The position numbers and the translations under genes are program-made. Of a stretch of 64,000 nucleotides of DNA, positions 45,120-53,107 are shown one piece after another. Position 1 is the stretch's first letter, and the number at the start of each line of letters is the position of its first letter. The stretch lies in NCBI RefSeq assembly GCF_017744955.1, contig NZ_JAGIAG010000004.1, positions 305,979-369,978 of the forward strand. The letters run 5' to 3'. A model generated the notes under the pieces. The model had not been told where the DNA came from and did not search any database. It worked only from the letters and a program-made list of their open reading frames with translations. This DNA is from Dokdonella sp. (GTDB taxonomy: Bacteria; Pseudomonadota; Gammaproteobacteria; Xanthomonadales; Rhodanobacteraceae).

Positions 45120-47165
45120 ATGTCACGTTTCGCTCCCAAGCTCCTCGCTTCCGCTCTCACGCTGGCGCTTGCCGCCGAGGCCGGCGCCGCGCCGGCTGCT
45201 CCTCCGTCGGTATTCGACGTGTCCGATCTCGACGCGAACGTCTCCGCCTGCGCCGACTTCAACGCCTACGCGAACGGCAAATGGATCGCCGCCAATCCGA
45301 TCCCGGCCGACAAGACGCGCTGGGGCGCGTTCGACGAACTGCGCGAACAGAGCCTCGCCGCGCAACACAAGCTCGTCGGCGCGGCCGACAAGAACGCCGA
45401 GCAGGCGCAGGCCGGATCGATCGAGCAGAAGATCGGCTGGCTGTATCGCTCCGGCATGGACGAGACGGCGATCGAGAAAGCCGGATGGACGCCGATCAAG
45501 CCCGATCTCGACGCGATCGCCAAGCTGAAGAACGGCGCCGACGTCGCCGCGTGGCTCGGTAAAACCTTCGCGCAAGGCAACGGCATCGGCTTCCGCTTCG
45601 GTCCCGGCGCCGACTTCAAGAACGCCAGCCGCCAGATCGCGTTCGCGGGACAAGGCGGACTCGGCCTGCCGACGCCCGACTACTACACCAAGGACGAACA
45701 CAAGGCGATCCGCGCCGCCTACCTCGCGCATCTGGCCAAGCTGTTCGAACTGACCGGCACGAAGCCCGCCGACGCGAAGAAGAAGGCGGACGGCGTGCTC
45801 GCGTTCGAGACGCGCCTGGCGAAGGCGTCGCTGTCGCGCGTCGAGCTGCGCGATCCGAAGAACCAGTACCACTTCGTCGGCGTCGCCGAAGCGAACAAGA
45901 TCACGCCGCACCTGGACTGGGCCGCGTTCTTCAAGACGCTCGACGTCGCGCCCGGCGACGGCTTCTCGCTGTCGCAGCCGAAGTTCTTCGCCGAGTTCGA
46001 CGCGATGCTCGCCGGCGTACCGGCGGCGCAGTGGCGCGACTACCTCGCCGCGCGCACGCTCGACGAGGCCGCGCCGTATCTGTCCAAGCCGTTCCAGGAT
46101 GCGAGCTTCGAGTTCCGCGACAAGACGCTGAACGGCCAGCCCGAGCAGCGCGCGCGCTGGAAGCGCGTGCTCGACGCCGTCAACGACGGCATGGGCATGG
46201 CGCTCGGCCAGCTGTACGTGAAGGAATACTTCCCGCCGGCGGCGAAGGCGCGCGCGCTCGCGCTGGTGAACAACGTCAACGGCGCGATGAAGGCCCGCCT
46301 GGAAAAGCTCGATTGGATGAGCGAGGAGACGCGCAAGAAGGCGCTCGACAAATGGGCGACCTTCCTGCCGAAGATCGGCTATCCAGACCAGTGGCGCGAG
46401 TGGAGCGGCCTTGCGATCGTGCCGGACGACTACGCGGCGAACCTGCGCGCGGCGGCCGCGTTCAACTACCGCTACCAGCTCGACAAGATCGGCAAGCCTA
46501 CCGACCGCTACGAATGGGGCATGACGCCGCAGACGGTCAATGCCTACTACAGCGCCGGCACCAATACGATCAACTTCCCGGCCGCGATCCTGCAGCCGCC
46601 GTTCTTCTACGCCGACGGCGACGACGCGATCAACTACGGCGGCATCGGCGCGGTGATCGGACACGAATCGGGCCACGGCTTCGACGACAAGGGCAGCCAG
46701 TTCGACGGCGCCGGCAACAACGAGAACTGGTGGACGAAGGAGGATCGCGACCGCTTCGAGCAGCGCACCGCCAAGCTCGTCGCGCAGTTCGACGCCTACG
46801 TGCCGCTCGCCGACCATCCCGACCAGCACGTCAACGGCAAGCTGACGCTCGGCGAGAACATCGGCGACCTCGGCGGCCTCGCCTTCGCCTACGACGCGAT
46901 GAAGAAGGCGAGCGAAGGCAAGCCCGATCCGAAGATCGACGGCCTCACGCGCGAGCAGCGCTTCTTCCTGAACTGGGCGCGCGTGTGGCGCGGCAACATC
47001 CGCGACAAGGCGCAGCTCGTGCTGCTCAACACGGATCCGCACGCGCCGGCGAAATTCCGCGCGATCGGCGCGCCGTCGAACATGCCGGCGTTCGCCGAGG
47101 CGTTCCAGTGCAAGGCCGGCGATGCGATGGTGCGCGACGGCGACAAGCAGGTGAAGATCTGGTGA
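45120..47165 (+). CDS. M13 family metallopeptidase (neprilysin/PepO-like), copy 2
   Basis: The 681-residue protein starts MSRFAPKLLASALTLALAAEAGA, a signal peptide, with GAGG upstream. The zinc site is GHESGHGFDDKG (HExxH from 515), ENIGDLGG supplies the third ligand, and NAYYSAGTNTINFPAAILQPPFF the substrate-binding strand. The last 60 residues are almost the same as in copy 1 (GAPSNMPAFAEAFQCK, then GDAMVRDGDKQVKIW). The main differences are in the first half, where specificity loops lie, so the two enzymes may have divided substrates. It is preceded by a 193-bp gap with the hairpin of copy 1 and followed by a good terminator. Confidence 0.95.
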   Translation: MSRFAPKLLASALTLALAAEAGAAPAAPPSVFDVSDLDANVSACADFNAYANGKWIAANPIPADKTRWGAFDELREQSLAAQHKLVGAADKNAEQAQAGSIEQKIGWLYRSGMDETAIEKAGWTPIKPDLDAIAKLKNGADVAAWLGKTFAQGNGIGFRFGPGADFKNASRQIAFAGQGGLGLPTPDYYTKDEHKAIRAAYLAHLAKLFELTGTKPADAKKKADGVLAFETRLAKASLSRVELRDPKNQYHFVGVAEANKITPHLDWAAFFKTLDVAPGDGFSLSQPKFFAEFDAMLAGVPAAQWRDYLAARTLDEAAPYLSKPFQDASFEFRDKTLNGQPEQRARWKRVLDAVNDGMGMALGQLYVKEYFPPAAKARALALVNNVNGAMKARLEKLDWMSEETRKKALDKWATFLPKIGYPDQWREWSGLAIVPDDYAANLRAAAAFNYRYQLDKIGKPTDRYEWGMTPQTVNAYYSAGTNTINFPAAILQPPFFYADGDDAINYGGIGAVIGHESGHGFDDKGSQFDGAGNNENWWTKEDRDRFEQRTAKLVAQFDAYVPLADHPDQHVNGKLTLGENIGDLGGLAFAYDAMKKASEGKPDPKIDGLTREQRFFLNWARVWRGNIRDKAQLVLLNTDPHAPAKFRAIGAPSNMPAFAEAFQCKAGDAMVRDGDKQVKIW

Positions 47166-47166
47166 T

Positions 47167-47227
47167 CGCTGCGCGAGGCTGCGCTATGTGCGCAGCCTCG
47201 CAGCGTGATCTTTCGGGGGTTTTCTTT
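47167..47227 (+). terminator. Terminator after M13 copy 2
   Basis: Arms GAGGCTGCGC (47175-47184) and GCGCAGCCTC (47190-47199), extended by CGCTGC/GCAGCG, enclose TATGT. T-rich sequence (TTTC, then TTTTCTTT at 47220-47227) follows. Confidence 0.7.
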
Positions 47228-47246
47228 CCGGCCTCGTAACGCTAGG
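47225..47246 (+). promoter_or_regulatory. ECF-like promoter element of the 47287 gene
   Basis: TTTCCGGCC, six bases, then CGCTAGG. It matches the element at 1280-1301 in 15 of 16 specified bases with equal spacing, and lies 41 bp before the ATG. Both downstream genes encode secreted proteins. Confidence 0.35.
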
Positions 47247-47286
47247 TTCCCGGCTCCACCCTGAAATCCGTGGAGTTCTCGAACCC

Positions 47287-48576
47287 ATGAAGACCCGCCT
47301 CGTTCTCTCGCTTCTCGCGTCGGCCGTCGCCGCCAGCGCAGCGGCCGAAGTACCGCAATACACCCAATTCGAACTGCAGGCGCGCAGCAACCTGCTCGTC
47401 AACGACGAAGGCTTCAACCTGCCGCCCGGCACCTCGTTCAACAGCATCTCGCCGGCCATCAACGACGCGCAGCAGGTCGCGTTCACGGCCGGCGTCGTCC
47501 CGATCGACGGCGACCAGTCGCACACCGGCGGCGGGGTGTGGCTCGGCGCTCACGGCGAAGGCGCGATCGTCGCCCTGCACGAGCTGCCGCCCGGCGGCGA
47601 TCCGGAGGATCCGCCGTTCATGATCGTCGCCGACACGCCCGGACTGAACGCGTCCGGCATGATCGCCTACTACACCAGCGTCGGCGGCGGAACCTACACG
47701 CTGCGCAAGTACGATCCGGCCACCGGCGAATCCAATCCGGTCAGCCTGCTGCCGATGACGCCGTCGGCGATCGCCAGCCCGACCATCGCCGACGACGGCC
47801 TGATCGGCTTCAGGGCCAGCATGAACGCCGGCTACGGCATTGCGACGGCCGGCAACGGCTCGACGACGATCTACGCGGTCAGCACCGGCGTCGACGAGAC
47901 CAGCCCGTATGCATTCATCTACTCGCCGGCGATGGACAACGCGCATCGCATCGCCAGCAAGGTCAGCACCTCGGACTACAACCACAACGAGATCCGCCTG
48001 TTCAACGGCCCGGACCAGAGCGAGCTCGTCGTCGCCGACCAAGCCACCGATGCGGCTTCGCCGTTCGCCGGCTTCGACAACAACCTCGGCCTCAATCAGC
48101 AGAACGCGATCGCGGTCACGGTCAAGCTCGCCGACGGCAACGTGCGCGCGCTCTACCGTTTCACGCCGGGCGACGGCGCCTACGTCGCGACCGAGATCGC
48201 ACGCGTCGACCCCGCCGGGACGATCCGCGACATCGAGTCCTTCGCGCCCGCGATCAACGACGCCGGCCTCGTCGCGTTCCGCGCCAAGGACGAGAACGGT
48301 CAGGCGATCTACGTCGGCGACGGCAAGTCGCTGGTGCGCGTGATCGGCAAGGGCGACGTCGTCGCGACCGACCTGGGCAGCGCGCAGATCGGCCAACACG
48401 ACGATTCGCCGGTGTTCAGCGGCAAACCGGCGATCAACGGCCTCGGCGACGTCGCGTTCATCGCGGGCGTCCATCCGGAAGGCGACAACCAGGTCGAATG
48501 GGGCAGCGGCGTCTTCGTCGCCTATGCGCCGACCGACGACACGATCTTCCGCGACGGCTTCGACGCGACACCGTGA
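47287..48576 (+). CDS. Secreted DUF7453-like repeat protein with C-terminal FRDGFD motif
   Basis: The 429-residue protein has a signal peptide (MKTRLVLSLLASAVAASAAA). The body repeats the pattern SPAINDAQQVAFTA, SPTIADDGLIGFRA, APAINDAGLVAFRA and KPAINGLGDVAFIAG, which is the repeat of DUF7453-type (choice-of-anchor) proteins with a beta-propeller-like structure. The end reads DDTIFRDGFDATP, the same [LI]FxDGFD motif as in three other secreted proteins of this window. No catalytic residue can be named. An outer-surface or extracellular location is inferred. It has an ECF-like element upstream and converges on the cytochrome gene. Confidence 0.85.
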   Translation: MKTRLVLSLLASAVAASAAAEVPQYTQFELQARSNLLVNDEGFNLPPGTSFNSISPAINDAQQVAFTAGVVPIDGDQSHTGGGVWLGAHGEGAIVALHELPPGGDPEDPPFMIVADTPGLNASGMIAYYTSVGGGTYTLRKYDPATGESNPVSLLPMTPSAIASPTIADDGLIGFRASMNAGYGIATAGNGSTTIYAVSTGVDETSPYAFIYSPAMDNAHRIASKVSTSDYNHNEIRLFNGPDQSELVVADQATDAASPFAGFDNNLGLNQQNAIAVTVKLADGNVRALYRFTPGDGAYVATEIARVDPAGTIRDIESFAPAINDAGLVAFRAKDENGQAIYVGDGKSLVRVIGKGDVVATDLGSAQIGQHDDSPVFSGKPAINGLGDVAFIAGVHPEGDNQVEWGSGVFVAYAPTDDTIFRDGFDATP

Positions 48577-48581
48577 CCATG

Positions 48582-48616
48582 CTGCGCGAGCCCGGCGATG
48601 CGCCGGGCTCGCGCAG
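48582..48616. terminator. Bidirectional terminator hairpin (16-bp perfect stem)
   Basis: CTGCGCGAGCCCGGCG and its exact complement enclose ATG, between the converging stops at 48576 and 48625. There is no T-run on either strand. Confidence 0.65.
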
Positions 48617-48624
48617 GCATCCGC

Positions 48625-50022
48625 CTACAGCGTGCGCAGGAACGCGACCAGATCCTTCTTCTCCTCGCCGCTCAGCTTCGTCTCGAGCACCAGGTTGAAG
48701 AACTCGACCGTGTCGTCCAGCGTCAGCAGGCGGTCGTCGTGCAGGTACGGCGGCGAATCCTTGATGCCGCGCAGCGGGAAGGTCTTGATCGGCCCGTCCA
48801 TGTTGGCCATGCGGCCGTTGATCATCTGCGGCTTGAAGAAGCGCTCCGTGCGCAGGTTGTGCATCAGATTGTCGGTGTAGTACGGCGGCGTGTGGCAGTT
48901 CGCGCAGGTGCCCTTGCCGAAGAACACCGCCTGGCCGCGCAGTTCCGCCTCGCTCGCCTTGCGCGGATCGAGCTTGCCGTCGATGCCGAGCTTCGGCGCC
49001 GGCGGGAAGTCGAGCAGCGCCTCGAACTCGGCCATGAAATGCACCTGGCTGCCGCGTTCGAGCACGTTGACGCCCTTTTTCGTCGCGATCACCGGATCGC
49101 CGTCGAAGTACGCCGCGCGCTGCTCGAACTCGGTGAAGTCCTCGACCGTCTTCAGCGCGCGCTGCGAGCCGAACAGGCGCTGGATGTTGACGCCGCGCAA
49201 CGACGGCGTGTCGATGCGATGGCGGAATTCCTGCGGCCGGATGTCGCCGACCAGATGCGTCGAGGCGTTGGTGTGGCCGTTGGCGTGGCAGTCGAAGCAG
49301 ACCACGCCGCGGCTCGGCCGCTCGCTGCGCCGGTCCGCGGTCTGGTTGAACTGCTGCTGCGGGAACGGCGTGACCAGGAGGCGCAGGCCTTCGAGCTGCT
49401 TGGGATTGAGCACGCCGTTGAACAGCTCGTAGTAGTTCTCGATCGTGACCAGCTTGCCCTTGGAGACGTCGCCGAGGTCGGGACGCGTGGTCAGGTAGAT
49501 CGGCGCGGGAAACTCCGGCAGGAAATGGTCGGGCAGATCGAAGTCGAGATCGAAGCGTGTCAGGTCGCGCTGCTCCTGGCGCTTGATCTCTTCGATGTGG
49601 AACTTCGGGAACACCATGCCGCCCTCGGCATGGTTCGGATGCGGCAGCGGCAGGAAACCGGCCGGAAACAGGCCCTTGTCGCGGATCTCCTCCGGACTCG
49701 CCGCGGCGAGTCCGTCCCAGCTGGTGCCGGGCTTGAGGCGGATGCGTACGCCTTCCTGAACGGGTTTGCCGCGCGACATCGTCACGCCGGCTGCGGCCTT
49801 GTCGGACAGGTCGTAGCGCTGCTTCAGCAGCTCGGCCTGACGTCGTTCGATGTCGGGCTTGGCCGCCTTCATGCGTTTCATCACCGTCGCCAGGTCTTCC
49901 TCGACGGTCGGCGCATAGCTGGACGGGGGTTTGTCTTCTGCGGCCTGCGCGACGCCTGCGAGAGTCAGGCTCAGGGCGATCGCGAGCAGGGTCTTCGGGA
50001 ACTCCTTCGGATGCGCTTTCAT
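48625..50022 (-). CDS. Exported di-heme cytochrome c peroxidase-like protein
   Basis: The 465-residue protein starts at MKAHPKEFPKTLLAIAL with GGGAGG four bases upstream. A signal peptide ends near VAQAA. Two haem c motifs are present: CFDCH (242-246) and CANCH (373-377). The region around the second (LRGQAVFFGKGTCANCHTPPYYTDN, split here by residues 361-385) and the C-terminal TFPLRGIKDSPPYLHDDRLLTLDDTVEFFN are of the MauG/cytochrome c peroxidase type. It probably transfers electrons in the periplasm, either reducing peroxide or oxidising an unknown partner. It is a single gene, divergent from rapA across a 196-bp gap. Confidence 0.88.
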   Translation of the reverse strand: MKAHPKEFPKTLLAIALSLTLAGVAQAAEDKPPSSYAPTVEEDLATVMKRMKAAKPDIERRQAELLKQRYDLSDKAAAGVTMSRGKPVQEGVRIRLKPGTSWDGLAAASPEEIRDKGLFPAGFLPLPHPNHAEGGMVFPKFHIEEIKRQEQRDLTRFDLDFDLPDHFLPEFPAPIYLTTRPDLGDVSKGKLVTIENYYELFNGVLNPKQLEGLRLLVTPFPQQQFNQTADRRSERPSRGVVCFDCHANGHTNASTHLVGDIRPQEFRHRIDTPSLRGVNIQRLFGSQRALKTVEDFTEFEQRAAYFDGDPVIATKKGVNVLERGSQVHFMAEFEALLDFPPAPKLGIDGKLDPRKASEAELRGQAVFFGKGTCANCHTPPYYTDNLMHNLRTERFFKPQMINGRMANMDGPIKTFPLRGIKDSPPYLHDDRLLTLDDTVEFFNLVLETKLSGEEKKDLVAFLRTL

Positions 50023-50161
50023 ACGGCCTCCCGGACAACGTTGGGTTGAAGAGGCATGAACGTCGCCGCGACCGCGACGACCCGGGCACGCTAGCACCGG
50101 CGAAATGTGCATACCAATGGCTAAAACGGATCGCTGTGATCGACTGCGCCTATCGTCGCGC

Positions 50162-50190
50162 TTTGCATGGGTCGCCCGCGGCTGGATAAT
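50162..50190 (+). promoter_or_regulatory. Sigma-70 promoter of rapA
   Basis: TTTGCA (50162-50167) and GATAAT (50185-50190) are spaced by 17 bases. The predicted start lies about 22 bases before the ATG at 50219. Confidence 0.55.
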
Positions 50191-50218
50191 CCGCGCCCGC
50201 TTCCCGCTTTCGTGATCG

Positions 50219-53065
50219 ATGGCTTTCGTACCCGGACAACGCTGGATCTCCAACGCCGAACCCGAACTCGGCCTCGGCACCGTCGTGCGCCTCGACGGCC
50301 GTAACGTGCAGGTGCTGTTCGCCACCGCCGGCGTGCTGCGCCACTACGCGATGCACGCCGCGCCGCTCGCCCGCGCCGAGTTCCGCGTCGGCCAGAAGAT
50401 TTCCGGACAGAAGCGCAGCTTCGTCGTCGAGCGCGTCAGCGAGACCGGCGGTCTGCTCAGCTACCACGGCGGCGCCGGCGTGCTGTCGGAATCCGAGCTC
50501 GACGACGCGCAGCCGATCTCGCGCGCCGACGAACGCCTGCTGTCCACGCGCATCGACGCGCCGGACCGTTTCGACTTCCGCCGCCAGGCGCTCACGCGCC
50601 GCGCCGAGGCGATGCGCTCGCCCGCGTTCGGGCTCGCCGGCGCGCGCATCGACCTGATCCCGCACCAGCTGCGCGTCGCCGAGATCGTCGCGCAGCGGCA
50701 GCCGCCGCGCGCGCTGCTCGCCGACGAGGTCGGCCTCGGCAAGACGATCGAGGCCGGCATGATCCTCGCCCGCCTGCTCGCCACCGGACGCGTCGCGCGC
50801 GTGCTGGTGCTCGCGCCGGGCAGCCTGACCAGCCAATGGCTGATCGAACTGCTGCGCCGCTTCAATCTCTCCTTCGCGCTGTTCGACGAGGAGCGCTGCG
50901 AGGCGATCGAGGTCGCCGATGCCGGACGCAACCCGTTCGAGGACGAGCAGTGCGTGATCGCCGACATCGGCTGGCTCGCCGCCGCGCCCCGGCGCGCGGC
51001 GCAGCTCGGCGACGCCGAGTGGGACCTGGTCGTCGTCGACGAGGCGCATCACCTGGAATGGTCGCCGCTCGCGACGAGCGCCTCCTACGCGCTGGTCGAA
51101 CGCCTCGCCGTGGCCTCGCCCGGCTTGATCCTGCTCACCGCCACGCCGCAGCAGCTCGGCCGCAGCGGCCATTTCGCGCGGCTGCGCCTGCTCGATCCGG
51201 CGCGCTACGTCGACCTCGACGCGTTCGCCGCCGAGGCCGATGGCTACGTGCAGCTCTCCGCCGTCGCCGCGCAACTGCTCGACGCGCAGGCGCTGTCGCC
51301 GAACGAGCGCGCGGAACTGCAGGCGCGCTTCGCCGACGACGCCGAACTGCTCGCCCTGCTCGAACGCTACGACGAGGACCGCGCCGCCAATGCGCCGGCG
51401 CTGCTCGACGCGCTGATCGATCGCCACGGCACCGGACGGGTGATGTTCCGCAACCGGCGCGCGCAGATCGGCGGCTTTCCGCGCCGCGTCGCCGAGATCG
51501 ACGTGCTCGACGGCGGCGAACTCGACGACGCGCAGCGCCAGCAGCTGCTGGCGGAATTCCACGCCGACGCGCAGACGCACGCGCCGGCCGGCGAGCTGGA
51601 CTACGCCGACGATCCGCGCCTGCCCTGGCTGGTCGCGCTGATCGAGAAGCTGGCCGGCCAGAAGCTGCTGCTGATCTGCCGCAGCCAGGCCAAGGTACTG
51701 GCGCTGGAAGACGCGCTGCGCACGAAGAGCGGCGCCAAGGTCGCGCGCTTCCACGAAGGCATGACGATCCTGCAGCGCGACCGCAACGCCGCGTTCTTCG
51801 CCGAAGCCGACGGCGCGCGCGTGCTGCTGTGCTCGGAGATCGGCTCGGAAGGCCGCAACTTCCAGTTCGCCCATCATCTGGTGCTGTGGGACCTGCCGCT
51901 CGATCCGGACCTGCTCGAACAGCGCATCGGCCGTCTCGACCGCATCGGCCAGCGCCACGACATCCAGATCCACGCCGCCGCGTTCTCCGGCAGCGCGCAG
52001 CACGCGCTGCTGCGCTGGTACCACGAAGGCCTCGACGCGCTGCGCTCGAGCCCGTCCGACGGCCGCGAGATCCTGCGCCGCTACGGCCCGCGCCTGCTGC
52101 AGGAAGCCGAGCGCCACGCGCTCGGCGGCGAGGAGGCGGACGTCGAAATCGATTCGCTGATCGCCGAGACCGCGGCGACGCACCGCGAATTGTCCGAGCT
52201 GGTCAACGCCGGCCGCGACCGCCTGCTCGAACTCGCCAGCGAACGCCAGGCGCGCGAGCAGCATCTGGCCGAGGCCCTGCGCGCGCAGGACGCCGATGTC
52301 GGCGCCGACGAGTTCGTGCTCGCGCTGTTCGAGCAGTTCGGCGTCGACAGCGAGGAGACCGGCCCGCGCACCTGCGTGCTCGACCCCGAATACCTCAGCA
52401 CCGACGGCTTCCCCGGTCTCAAGGACGGGCCGCAGCAGGTCACCTTCGACCGCGCCGTCGCGCTCGCGCGCGAGGAGCTGCCGCTGCTGCGGCTCGATCA
52501 TCCGCTCGTGCTCGGCGCGCTCGACCTGCTGCTGGAAAGCGAGCAAGGCAACGCCGCCCTGCTGATCGACGCCGCGCTGCCGCCGCGCACCGCCCTGCTC
52601 GAATGCGTGTTCGTGCTCGGTTGCGTCGCCGACCGCCGCCTCGACGTCGGCCGCTTCCTGCCGCCGCTGCCGCTGCGTACGGTGGTCGACACGCGCCTGG
52701 CGACGCGCAACGACTACGCGCCGAACCCGGCCAGCCTCGCCCGCGCGAAGGAGCAGCCGATCGACGCCGCGCGCTACCGGCCGCTGCTGGCCAAGCTGGT
52801 GCCGCCGATGCTGGCCGCCTGCGAAACCGAGGCGCGCCGCACCGCGGCGAACGAGATCGGCGCCGCGCTGGCCGCCGCCGAACGCGAACTCGGCGCCGCA
52901 CAGGCGCGCCTGACCGCGCTGGCGGCGGTGAATCCGTCCGTGCGCGCGGAGGAGATCGCCGCGCTGGCGGAAGAACTCGACGCATTGCGCGCGGCGCTGG
53001 CGACCGCGGCGCCGCGGCTGGACGCCGTGCGCTTCGTCTGCAGCGCGGACATCGCCACGCGCTGA
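50219..53065 (+). CDS. rapA: RNA polymerase-associated ATPase RapA (HepA)
   Basis: The 948-residue protein is close to the 968 of E. coli RapA. It opens with FVPGQRWISNAEPELGLGTV, the Tudor-like N-terminal domain. SWI2/SNF2 helicase motifs are ADEVGLGKTIEAGMILA (Walker A), VVVDEAHHLEWS (DEAH), LLTATPQQLGRSGHFARL, MFRNRRAQIGGFPRR, and CSEIGSEGRNFQFAHHLVLWDLP with EQRIGRLDRIGQ (motif VI). RapA binds RNA polymerase core and helps recycle it after transcription. All motifs are intact. It has its own sigma-70 promoter and is followed 42 bp later by the CadC-type regulator. Confidence 0.96.
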   Translation: MAFVPGQRWISNAEPELGLGTVVRLDGRNVQVLFATAGVLRHYAMHAAPLARAEFRVGQKISGQKRSFVVERVSETGGLLSYHGGAGVLSESELDDAQPISRADERLLSTRIDAPDRFDFRRQALTRRAEAMRSPAFGLAGARIDLIPHQLRVAEIVAQRQPPRALLADEVGLGKTIEAGMILARLLATGRVARVLVLAPGSLTSQWLIELLRRFNLSFALFDEERCEAIEVADAGRNPFEDEQCVIADIGWLAAAPRRAAQLGDAEWDLVVVDEAHHLEWSPLATSASYALVERLAVASPGLILLTATPQQLGRSGHFARLRLLDPARYVDLDAFAAEADGYVQLSAVAAQLLDAQALSPNERAELQARFADDAELLALLERYDEDRAANAPALLDALIDRHGTGRVMFRNRRAQIGGFPRRVAEIDVLDGGELDDAQRQQLLAEFHADAQTHAPAGELDYADDPRLPWLVALIEKLAGQKLLLICRSQAKVLALEDALRTKSGAKVARFHEGMTILQRDRNAAFFAEADGARVLLCSEIGSEGRNFQFAHHLVLWDLPLDPDLLEQRIGRLDRIGQRHDIQIHAAAFSGSAQHALLRWYHEGLDALRSSPSDGREILRRYGPRLLQEAERHALGGEEADVEIDSLIAETAATHRELSELVNAGRDRLLELASERQAREQHLAEALRAQDADVGADEFVLALFEQFGVDSEETGPRTCVLDPEYLSTDGFPGLKDGPQQVTFDRAVALAREELPLLRLDHPLVLGALDLLLESEQGNAALLIDAALPPRTALLECVFVLGCVADRRLDVGRFLPPLPLRTVVDTRLATRNDYAPNPASLARAKEQPIDAARYRPLLAKLVPPMLAACETEARRTAANEIGAALAAAERELGAAQARLTALAAVNPSVRAEEIAALAEELDALRAALATAAPRLDAVRFVCSADIATR

Positions 53066-53095
53066 CGGCGCCCGACCGCGCATCGGCATCCGCGT

Positions 53096-53101
53096 TATTC
53101 T
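53096..53101 (+). promoter_or_regulatory. Possible -10 box (TATTCT), 6 bp before ATG
   Basis: TATTCT ends six bases before the ATG at 53108. If it is used, the mRNA of the regulator gene would be leaderless. No -35 box is clear. Confidence 0.3.
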
Positions 53102-53107
53102 TGCCGG

